A program made the position numbers and the translations under genes. The notes beneath the pieces were generated by a model. It saw nothing but the letters and a program-made list of their open reading frames with translations. It made no database searches and had not been told where the DNA came from. A stretch of 22,272 bases of DNA from Hepatocystis sp. ex Piliocolobus tephrosceles (Eukaryota > Apicomplexa > Aconoidasida > Haemosporida > Plasmodiidae): positions 1 to 22,272 of the forward strand of contig CABPSV020000221.1 in assembly GCA_902459845.2 (NCBI GenBank), written 5' to 3'. Shown here piece after piece: positions 1 to 7,864 of this stretch; position 1 is the stretch's first letter; each line of letters opens with the position of its first letter.

Positions 1-10
1 TATAAAGGAG

Positions 11-106
<96 letters not shown>

Positions 107-221
107 GAAAAAAAAAAAAAAAAGAGAACTGAAAAAAAGGTAAAAAGTAAAAGGTAAGGTAATAGGTAACAGGTAAAAGGGTAAAAAGAAAAAAAAATAA
201 TAAAAAAAAAAAAAAAAAAAA

Positions 222-318
222 GATAAAGAGATAAAAAGATAAAGAGATAAAAAGATAAAGAGGTAAAAAGATTAAAGAGATAAAAAGATAAAGAGATAAA
301 AATATAAAGAGATAAAAA
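222..318. repeat. GATAAA-type tandem repeat
   Basis: The sequence alternates gataaagagataaaaa-like units over about 97 bases, with slight variation (gaggtaaa, gattaaag, aatataaag). It is a purine-rich microsatellite flanked on the left by poly(A). No coding or regulatory role can be read from it. Confidence 0.8.
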
Positions 319-457
319 GAAAAAAGTGTATATAATGTACTAAATTTGTAAGCATAAATTTGTATGTTTAAGTACAAGCAATAAAAATGAAGCTTACAAA
401 AATATGCTTACTTTTTACTACAATGAAATTTAATAAATATGACATGAAACATTACAA

Positions 458-489
<32 letters not shown>

Positions 490-1637
490 GTACGTATCTG
501 TGTATAATGTTAAAATCACAACATTCATGTAATCTTGTAAATGTATGCAATTGAATAAATAGGATTGGGTAAATTAACATATATATATATATATCCCACT
601 GCTTACAATACTATTAAAGACCATATGTTCTAACTAAAACAAATGCAAATATATGCAATACGATACAAAAGGGCTAATCATTGTGTAATGGAACATAATT
701 ATGTTTAATTGTATTTAAAAAAATTTAAGATACTTTTAATGTGAGCTAGGCATACTATGTTATGGCATTTTTTTTTTTTTTTTTTTTCATAAGGCGCCAT
801 AAACACAAACATATTTATATTTTTCTTTTATTACTTTAGGAAATATTTTCCCCAAAAGAAGTAAAACGAATAAAAACATATTAACTAAAAAATGAAAAAC
901 AAAATAACATAAACCATGTGCATACGTACACGCATGCAACAACACATATGTGCACAAAATATATATGTGTATACATTCATTTTTTTTAATATAAAAAAAG
1001 TACAATTCGTCTAGTAGTATGTACTAAATTGGAACCGCTGTAAAATTCTCAAAAAAATACTAGCCAAAAATAAGGAATGATAATTTTCTAATATTTGTTT
1101 ATATAATATTTTAAAATTTTAATTAAGTTTATCTTGAAACTATATGCTGTTTGTGTAGATAGTTTACATTGACCCATATGTTTTATCACGAATAACTCTT
1201 AAACAATCATACATTTCTATCATTTTTAATTAATTTTTTTTAATAAAAAAAAAAAAAAAAAAAAAAAAAACGTACGTACGTATGAATATATATATATTGA
1301 TGTGCAACATACGATAATTCCTTGCATCTTTCAAGCATCAAAAATTAGTGATGTTGGGGAAAAATATATATATATATATATTTCCAAACTAACGGACGCG
1401 AAGTTATAGGAAATAATTGTTTAAGCACGTACGTGTATATATATACATATGCATGTATGTATATGTATTTATATTTTGTTGAAATATCACAGTAATTTTA
1501 TTAAAAAAAAATTATCATATTAAACTATAAAAAATATATAAATAGAACGTACATTGAGTAGCTGTCTGTTTCTTTTATAAAGATAATAGAAGATACATAT
1601 ATAATTACTAGTATTCTGTGCATACAACTATTATATA

Positions 1638-1689
<52 letters not shown>

Positions 1690-1937
1690 AAAAAAAAATA
1701 AAAAAAAATTAATCAATATCAAATATTTTAACAAAATTTATAAATATGCACATGATCAAAATTTTAAAAAGAAAATAAACATGTTTGTGTATATTTTTAT
1801 ATATATATTAAATATAAAAGAATGTAATATCATGATATATGTAGGGGTGTGTGGGGGTATATATATATATATATATATACATATACAGTAGTGGTTCTAT
1901 AAAAAATATATGCACTCGTAGACGTGCTAAACTGTAT

Positions 1938-1994
1938 ATTATTTATTTAGCATTATTGTGTATTGGCACGTTATCCCCAATACATATAAATAAT
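1938..1994. other. Possible hairpin in the 3' flank of the 2152-4767 gene
   Basis: An inner perfect 8-bp stem (tgtattgg at 1959-1966 with ccaataca at 1977-1984) closes a 10-nt loop. An outer 9-bp stem (attatttat at 1938-1946 with ataaataat at 1986-1994) flanks it, with a 12-nt one-sided bulge. It lies about 160-215 nt beyond the stop codon of the minus-strand gene and so could be in its 3' UTR. In such A/T-rich DNA the outer stem could arise by chance; the inner stem with three G:C pairs is less trivial. Confidence 0.35.
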
Positions 1995-2151
1995 ACACGA
2001 TCCTTAATTATTACGATCCTATAACATCACATATATTTTTTGCAGATTTGCAATTACATATGGTACAAAGGTGCACACATACAAATGTATATATATGTAT
2101 ATGTGGTGTACTCATTTTAATTTTATTTTATTTTTTTTATTTTTTTTTTTT

Positions 2152-4767
2152 TTATGTACAAGATGTAGCTGAGTTAACCGACTCTTCAAATAATTGCGAT
2201 GTAGTTGTGCAATCATCATCGGTTTTGGTTTTATTCAAAGAATTGTTAGTAACTTCGGTTGCTATGTTTAGTTCTTTTTGCAAGGAAAACACATTCATTG
2301 TTTCGCTTTCTGATTTTTCATTTATGTTTTTGATTAAATTGTAATTTTTTTGTGTAGGAATAGTAGAACATGAGTTACTTTTTGTCATCGAAGCATCATT
2401 GACATATATATTACTATTATTATCAGTTATATCTCGTTTTTTTTTATTAATATTAATATTATTAAACTTAAAACAATTATTTATTTTGCTTCGACTATTT
2501 GTATATGTTTTTTTGTATCTTGGTAAAATATGACATTTTGAAGAAGAATTTTGCATGGGTAATTCTTGTAAAGATCTGCCTAGTACATTTTGTCGATGGT
2601 GACTGAAGTTATGACTATGTAGATTGTTACTAAAGCTGTGACTATGTCGTTTTGGATTAAAGTCGTGAGTGTGTTGATTGTTACTAAAGCTGTGACTATG
2701 TCGATTTGGGTTAAAGCAGTGACTGTGTTGATCGTGATTAAAGCTGTAACTACGATTACTGTTGTTACTGTGACCGAGTTGATTTTTAATACTATTAACT
2801 CCCATTTTTTTAAATTTTTTATTACTTAAAGTTGCACTTTTTCGAAACCAAAAGGTTTTAATAAAAGAATCACTAATATATTGATAATAACTTACACGTA
2901 CAGGTGAAAATGCTGAAGCTTTTTTATTATTCATAGTGGTTGGTGTAGTAACATGTGGGTTAGCAATAATAGTAGTTGCATTATGATATATATATTTTTT
3001 CTCATTCGTATTAGTATTAGAATTTGTATCAGTACTTGTGTTAGTATGAAAATAATTAGATTTAATAGTAGAATAAGGCATAAATGTATCATTTTGTTTT
3101 GTTGCGTCGAATGTTGGTGTATATATTGAATCCATATTTATTTGATTATTATTTTCATTATTTTGTATGTCATGTGGTAAAGTTAAATTAAGTTTAATTA
3201 ATGTATTATCGTCATTTTGTTTATATATACATTTTGAGAAACATCTGAGTAAACTTTCAAAGAATATCCACAAATTATTAAACGATAACATATTTACTAA
3301 TTTCATACCAATGTGTTTAGAAATTGCATAACAGTATTCTTTAAAAGTATTACTTTCTTTACGGAAATATATTAATTTATCTGCTAGATTATCAAGAGAA
3401 GTTTTATATTTATGTCTTATATTATTAAAAAAACAAAATAAAAAATCACAAAAAACATATTCATAGTTTAATGTATATTGATAATTATAAGGATAATAAT
3501 TATCGAAATAAAGATTATGATCATTATCATAATAAACATCATATGTACAAGATGATGATAATGATGATTTGTCACAACCAGTATCATCTAATTTTTTTTT
3601 TCTGTATTCATTATATTTATTTAAATTTGAATATCTTGGAAATCTACGTAAAAATGAATAATATTTTAATTCTTTTTTTCTTTTTCTTTTTTTTTGTTCA
3701 ATTTTTTCCATTTTTTTTTTATGATAATTTAAAAACATGTTGTGTATAGATTCATATATTGATAATATATGACTACAATTAACGACGTTATTAAGGTTGA
3801 GACAAACACGCCATTTATTTTTTACACCTGTATTCATAATTTTGTTTTTATTATTAACCTGGTTGGGATTGTCCATAAATGTATACTCTGAATCAAAATC
3901 GTTGAAATTTGTGTCACATAAGTTATTTAATACATAGTTAATATTATCAACTAACCAACATCCTGTTTTTTCTGTTTCATACATAGTAATAGGCATTTTA
4001 TTTTTAAAAATTTCTTGTATATTTTCGCATCTAATTTTATTCGTATTGTTGCTTTCGGTATTATCATTTTGTAATAAAATGTTTCCCTGTGGAATAACAT
4101 GTTTTATTTCGTGCGAATTGTTACTACTTTGTTCGGTTGCTTGTTCTGTCTGTCTCTCTGTTTTTACCTCTGTTTGTATGTCTGTTTGTATGTCTGTTTT
4201 TACCTCTGTCTGTCTCTCTGTTTTTACCTCTATTTTTCCATCTGTCTTTTCCTCTGTTTTTCCATCTATTTTTCCATCTATTTTTTCATCTATTTTTCCA
4301 TCTGTCTTTTCCTCTGTTTTTCCGCCTGTTTGCCCATCTATTTGTCCGTTTAATTTATTTATTATATTATCTTCTAATGGATCAATATTAGAATACGTGG
4401 TTGCAAGATTCACGTCGTTAAAAATGTGTGTTGTGTTTTGTTTGTCCTGTTTTGCTAAGTTATTATTGCCAATTTGACCATTAAAATCCATAAAATAACA
4501 TGAATCTCTTATTATGGTTTCATTAAAATCTCTTGAAACATTATTACTTATATCAAAAAAAGAATTTGTATTATTATACTCGTTTGAATTGCATCGTATA
4601 GTGTCTCCTTCTGTTTTACTGCTCATATTTTCAGTATATATACTTTTTGTTTTTGTTTTTACTTTTTCTTTTGATTTGTTCAGTGATTCGTCAGTAGAAT
4701 TTGGTTTATTATTTTCTAAATCCTTAGGAGATTTCAAATCTTTTTTTTTACTTTTAATATTTACCAT
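2152..4767 (-). CDS. Unrecognised 871-aa protein with acidic/lysine and histidine-rich repeats
   Basis: I do not recognise this protein. The ATG at 4765-4767 opens an uninterrupted frame of 871 codons, read right to left. There is no signal peptide or clear membrane segment. Residues 1-130 are Lys/Asn/Ser-rich. Residues ~140-209 are a degenerate repeat built from KTD/KID/KTE units with Gly, Glu or Gln. Residues ~265-330 look conserved and globular (GCWLVDNINYVL, WRVCLNLNN). A strongly basic stretch follows at ~349-369 (MEKIEQKKRKRKKELK), a possible nuclear signal or nucleic-acid contact. Residues ~430-535 are Cys/Phe/Leu-rich and probably helical. Residues ~573-592 are Thr/Asn repeats, and residues 676-726 are a 9-residue repeat with HxH in each unit. 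A tandem repeat array starts about 70 nt upstream. The length and lack of stops make a real gene near certain; the function is unknown. Confidence 0.88.
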   Translation of the reverse strand: MVNIKSKKKDLKSPKDLENNKPNSTDESLNKSKEKVKTKTKSIYTENMSSKTEGDTIRCNSNEYNNTNSFFDISNNVSRDFNETIIRDSCYFMDFNGQIGNNNLAKQDKQNTTHIFNDVNLATTYSNIDPLEDNIINKLNGQIDGQTGGKTEEKTDGKIDEKIDGKIDGKTEEKTDGKIEVKTERQTEVKTDIQTDIQTEVKTERQTEQATEQSSNNSHEIKHVIPQGNILLQNDNTESNNTNKIRCENIQEIFKNKMPITMYETEKTGCWLVDNINYVLNNLCDTNFNDFDSEYTFMDNPNQVNNKNKIMNTGVKNKWRVCLNLNNVVNCSHILSIYESIHNMFLNYHKKKMEKIEQKKRKRKKELKYYSFLRRFPRYSNLNKYNEYRKKKLDDTGCDKSSLSSSCTYDVYYDNDHNLYFDNYYPYNYQYTLNYEYVFCDFLFCFFNNIRHKYKTSLDNLADKLIYFRKESNTFKEYCYAISKHIGMKLVNMLSFNNLWIFFESLLRCFSKCIYKQNDDNTLIKLNLTLPHDIQNNENNNQINMDSIYTPTFDATKQNDTFMPYSTIKSNYFHTNTSTDTNSNTNTNEKKYIYHNATTIIANPHVTTPTTMNNKKASAFSPVRVSYYQYISDSFIKTFWFRKSATLSNKKFKKMGVNSIKNQLGHSNNSNRSYSFNHDQHSHCFNPNRHSHSFSNNQHTHDFNPKRHSHSFSNNLHSHNFSHHRQNVLGRSLQELPMQNSSSKCHILPRYKKTYTNSRSKINNCFKFNNININKKKRDITDNNSNIYVNDASMTKSNSCSTIPTQKNYNLIKNINEKSESETMNVFSLQKELNIATEVTNNSLNKTKTDDDCTTTSQLFEESVNSATSCT
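2590..2742 (-). repeat. 27-bp coding repeat: 9-residue HxH units
   Basis: Inside the 871-aa protein (residues 676-726), units of nine residues start with F-N or F-S and carry H-S-H or H-T-H at positions 6-8, for example FNPNRHSHS, FSNNQHTHD, FNPKRHSHS and FSNNLHSHN. There are five good copies and a decayed sixth (FSHHRQ). The DNA also shows a higher-order 54-bp period, because FNP and FSN types alternate. Regularly spaced HxH pairs could bind Zn, Cu or Ni, but that is inference. Confidence 0.85.
4140..4350 (-). repeat. 12-bp coding repeat: K-T/I-D/E units
   Basis: Residues ~140-209 of the 871-aa protein are four-residue units, mostly KTEE, KTDG, KIDE, KIDG, EVKT and DIQT variants, encoded by degenerate 12-bp DNA repeats. 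All three opposite-strand frames are open across it, giving long Cys/Leu/Ser shadow frames that are not genes. The peptide is hydrophilic and probably disordered. Confidence 0.8.
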
Positions 4768-4836
4768 TTTGTTTGTATTTCTACAAATGTTATTGTTCTC
4801 CTAGGTACGCTTATTACCATTTATATTTTTTAGTGT

Positions 4837-5048
4837 CTATTTATATACGTTATTATTTATATACGTTATTATTTATATACGTTACTATTTATATACGTTA
4901 TTTATATACGTTATTATTTATATAAGTTATTATTTATATAAGTTATTATTTATATACGTTATTATTTATATACGTTATTATTTATATACGTTATTATTTA
5001 TATACGTTATTTATATACGTTATTTATATACGTTATTTATATATTTAT
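4837..5048. repeat. 13/16-bp tandem array upstream of the 2152-4767 gene
   Basis: About 14 units of ttattatttatatacg (16 bp) and a 3-bp-shorter form, ttatttatatacg (13 bp), lie head to tail, with rare variants (acg to aag near 4925-4945, and one cgttactatt). The array starts about 70 nt upstream of the ATG at 4767, so it falls in the 5' UTR or core promoter. The only C/G in each unit is a phased CG step. Confidence 0.88.
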
Positions 5049-5139
5049 TTCCTTTTTTTATAATTTTAGTAAGTTACTGTAATAACTAACTTAATATCGA
5101 ATACATATATGTAATGCTATTTCGATTTGTTTATATAAG

Positions 5140-5172
<33 letters not shown>

Positions 5173-5173
<1 letters not shown>

Positions 5174-5296
5174 ACGTTATATATAAGGCAAAATAAAATA
5201 TGAGAAAAATGTGAATAAAAAAAAAAAAAAAAAAAACACGTTCTATATAAGGCAAAATAAAATATGAGAAAAATGTAAATAAAAAAAAAAAAAAAA
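5173..5296. repeat. 64-bp direct duplication
   Basis: Two nearly identical copies of a segment begin cacgtt at 5173 and 5237. Each contains tatataaggcaaaataaaat and ends in gtgaataaa or gtaaataaa plus a poly(A) run. The offset is exactly 64 bp. Long poly(A) runs flank and separate them, which suggests a slippage or recombination origin. Confidence 0.8.
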
Positions 5297-5660
5297 CTAA
5301 AATTCAAAAATCAGAGTAGTCTTATCAGTTTTTTGTTTATACAGCTGATATATTTATATATTTGTATCTGATTCTTTTTCTTTTTTACGTATATATAAGT
5401 ATATAATGTATATAAAAAAGTGAAAATAATAATGGCACTTAAATGAAAAGAAAAAAGAATCAACAATAATGACATTGTTTTTGCTAAAAAAAAGTAAATA
5501 TGTATATATATATATATATATGCTATTTCCGATTTGCTTTGAGCTTATTATTAATTCTGTAACACTAACGAAATTACGTAAAGATAAATGTATTGCAATT
5601 ACAAAATCAAATATCGAACAAAAGATGCAAAAAATAAAAAAATATTAACATAAACAATAA

Positions 5661-5775
5661 GAGTAAAAATAAAAGCAGGGGTAAGAATAAAAGCAACAGT
5701 AAGAATAAAAACAGGAGTAAGAGTAAAAACAGGAGTAAGAATAAAAACAGGAGTAAGAATAAAAATATGAGTAGG
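5661..5775. repeat. 18-bp tandem repeat (gtaagaataaaaacagga)
   Basis: Six or so units of an 18-bp consensus, gtaagaataaaaacagga, with a few substitutions. The period is a multiple of three, so an opposite-strand frame (about 5599-5829) stays open and reads Ile-Leu-Thr-Pro-Val-Phe repeats. That is best explained by the repeat rather than by a gene. Confidence 0.8.
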
Positions 5776-6592
5776 TAAAATTATAATATTCAAATTTTGT
5801 AATGCATAAAAGTCTTCTCTATATACCATTTAAATATATAAATCTATATAATGAAATGGGAAAATATAAGTATAAATCAAAAAATGCATGAATGTTATAT
5901 TCATATAAATATATATAAATATATATATAAATATATAGATGTTAATAAATCATATTAAATAGACATGCTGCTAATACTTTACAGGGCTATTATCACATTT
6001 TCGTTAACGACATTGCTATAAGCAAAATTTTTAAAAATTATATAGATGTATATGAAACATAAAGTAATATTTAAATAAAAGTATGTATATATAAGGTCTT
6101 TGTAAAAAAATATAAAAATTAATTTTAAAAATTAAAGCATAGTATGTATATAAGTACATCTGTATAAATATATATAATTATAAACAATTTTTATATTATT
6201 AAAAAGCAGTTAAACATGTATAAAAAAGAAAAAAAAAAAAAAAAAAAAAAAATTAACATAATTTCTTTTTATCTCATAAATTATTTATTTAATTGAACCT
6301 TTTTTACAGTTGTAAGTACAGCATTAGCATATAAACGGAATTTATAACTTTGTTAAAAACTTCAATTTTTTTTTAATTTAATTCTATAAACTGTATTGTT
6401 TATATATAACTATCCATATGTTCATGTGAATATTTTATATTATTAACACATAATTGCGTGCTTATGTGCATGCTTATTTGCATGCTTATGTTTTACATGC
6501 TTATCCTTATGCAAACTCATGCATTTTCGTTATTTATAAATAAACATTTATACATATATGCATATATATTTACGCGTTCTACAATTATTAAA

Positions 6593-6627
<35 letters not shown>

Positions 6628-7144
6628 ATTCCGTTTTTAACAGTTTATTGAACTTTCACAATTTAATAACATATTATTCTTATTTGCTCCTTTTTTTCTT
6701 TGCTTCTTTTTTCTTTGTTTGTTTTTTTGTTTGTTTTGTTGTTTCTTTGTCTGTTTCTTTGTTTGTCCGCTCATTTGTTCGTTCTCTCGCTCATTTGCTT
6801 GTTTTTTTTTTTTTTTTTTTCTTGGTAGAGTTTTATGTTTTACAATTATAATAATACATTACTTAATTTATGAAAGTAATCTATATAAACAAAAAAAAAA
6901 AAAAAACAAGTTTAATTTCTTTTTTAAACCATTGTTTGTTTGCTCGTTTTATTTTTATTTTTTTGTTTTTTTCATAAGAAACAATTTAAGAAGCTATTTT
7001 TAACATAATGTATCTATTGGTGCTTATTTTCATTTTTTTTTTTTTTGCAATTTTTTTATTAATTAATGCAAAACAGTTCTTGCAAAATTTTACTGTTTCT
7101 TATAACAATTACAAAAGCATTTAGAAAAAAGGGCCATTTAAAAG

Positions 7145-7248
7145 CATCTATAAAATAATACCATTAAAAAACATCTATAAAATAATACCATTAAAAGGCA
7201 TCTATAAAATAATACCATTAAAAGGCATTTATAAAATAATACCATTAT
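7145..7248. repeat. Four copies of a 27-bp repeat
   Basis: Units start at 7145, 7172, 7199 and 7226, each close to catctataaaataataccattaaaa; the last is truncated and has catttata. They lie about 620-720 nt beyond the stop codon of the minus-strand gene ending at 7865. No coding potential is evident. Confidence 0.85.
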
Positions 7249-7322
7249 ATTTTATGTACAATCATTGTATGAGTTTTATATGATGAAAAAAAAAAAAAAA
7301 AAATAAAAAAAAAAATAACACA

Positions 7323-7455
7323 TCCATATAAAGAACTCATTTCATAATTTATAATAGAAAAACCACCACCCCACCCATATAAAGGATTCAGTTTGTGATT
7401 TATAATAAAAAGAAACACTTACATATAATGTATTTATTTTATAATTTATAATACA
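7323..7455. repeat. Diverged ~50-bp repeat, about three copies
   Basis: The motif ccatataaagaactc followed by ataatttataata recurs as cccatataaaggattc followed by gatttataata, and a weaker third copy (ttacatataatg followed by ataatttataata) follows. Spacing is about 45-51 bp. The copies have diverged, so the duplication is older than the neighbouring 27-bp array. Confidence 0.55.
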
Positions 7456-7780
7456 TAAAAGCACAATCATAAGTGTTATTGCCTTTATCGATCATTTAAA
7501 TATATAAATACAATATATTTGTATATATATTTATGCGGATGTATGTATACGTAACAAATAAAAATATGCATGGTAAATAGTAAGTTTCTGTTTTTCTATG
7601 TGCGATGCGATAATATGACGACCCAACAAATTTTAAAAAAGATGAACAAAATATAACAAAAAAAAAAAAAAAAAAAAAAAACATTAAAATAAGCATGCTC
7701 AACTGAATACAAGCATATAATTGAATGTTTATTCTGACATATGTTCATAATATTTGTTTACGTGTGTATATACACATTCG

Positions 7781-7830
<50 letters not shown>
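7781..7830. repeat. (TA)n microsatellite
   Basis: About 25 TA dinucleotides, just beyond the stop codon at 7865 of the minus-strand gene. Similar, shorter (TA)n tracts occur at about 57-104, 457-482, 6594-6622, 13912-13942 and 21950-21980. Such tracts are common in Plasmodium intergenic DNA and are often length-polymorphic. Confidence 0.9.
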
Positions 7831-7834
<4 letters not shown>

Positions 7835-7864
7835 ACGTGCGTACCTATGAAAATATGTATATAA

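Larger units (their letters stand above)
1..2151. other. Non-coding A/T-rich left flank
   Basis: I see no gene in this stretch. It begins with poly(A) runs and a (TA)n microsatellite (about 57-104), then a GATAAA-type tandem repeat, further (TA)n blocks near 457-482 and 1861-1879, and long poly(A) runs near 1244-1270 and 1639-1687. Short open frames here consist of homopolymer-encoded Phe/Lys or Tyr/Ile runs and are not convincing genes. The right-hand part should contain the 3' UTR of the minus-strand gene that ends at 2152. A G-rich island (two G runs near 1843-1858) and a possible hairpin (1938-1994) stand out from the A/T background. Confidence 0.7.
4768..7864. other. 3.1-kb intergenic region with several tandem repeats
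   Basis: No convincing gene lies between the two unrecognised minus-strand genes. It should hold the promoter and 5' UTR of the gene starting at 4767 and the 3' UTR of the gene ending at 7865. Contents: the 13/16-bp array at 4837-5048, a 64-bp duplication at 5173-5296, an 18-bp repeat at 5661-5775, (TA)n at 6594-6622, T-rich DNA with TTTGTTTG steps at 6700-6830, a 27-bp repeat at 7145-7248, diverged ~50-bp repeats at 7323-7455, and a long (TA)n at 7781-7830. Short frames here are encoded by repeats. A small multi-exon gene or ncRNA cannot be excluded without transcript data. Confidence 0.65.

Noticed and set aside
787..1734. Short minus-strand frames (72 and 69 codons) in the left flank
   Set aside because: They are dominated by Phe/Tyr/Leu encoded by A/T tracts, have no homology I recognise, and sit in unremarkable non-coding sequence.
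2035..2050. Pyrimidine-rich tract ending in tttttgcag, resembling a 3' splice site
   Set aside because: It is on the plus strand with no matching upstream exon or coding frame beyond it; the real gene is on the other strand.
4099..4477. Three plus-strand Cys/Leu/Ser-rich frames resembling secreted repeats
   Set aside because: They are antisense shadows of the KTD/KTE repeat in the 871-aa protein.
5599..5829. Minus-strand 76-codon frame with Ile-Leu-Thr-Pro repeats
   Set aside because: It is produced by an 18-bp (multiple-of-three) tandem repeat and has no recognisable domain.
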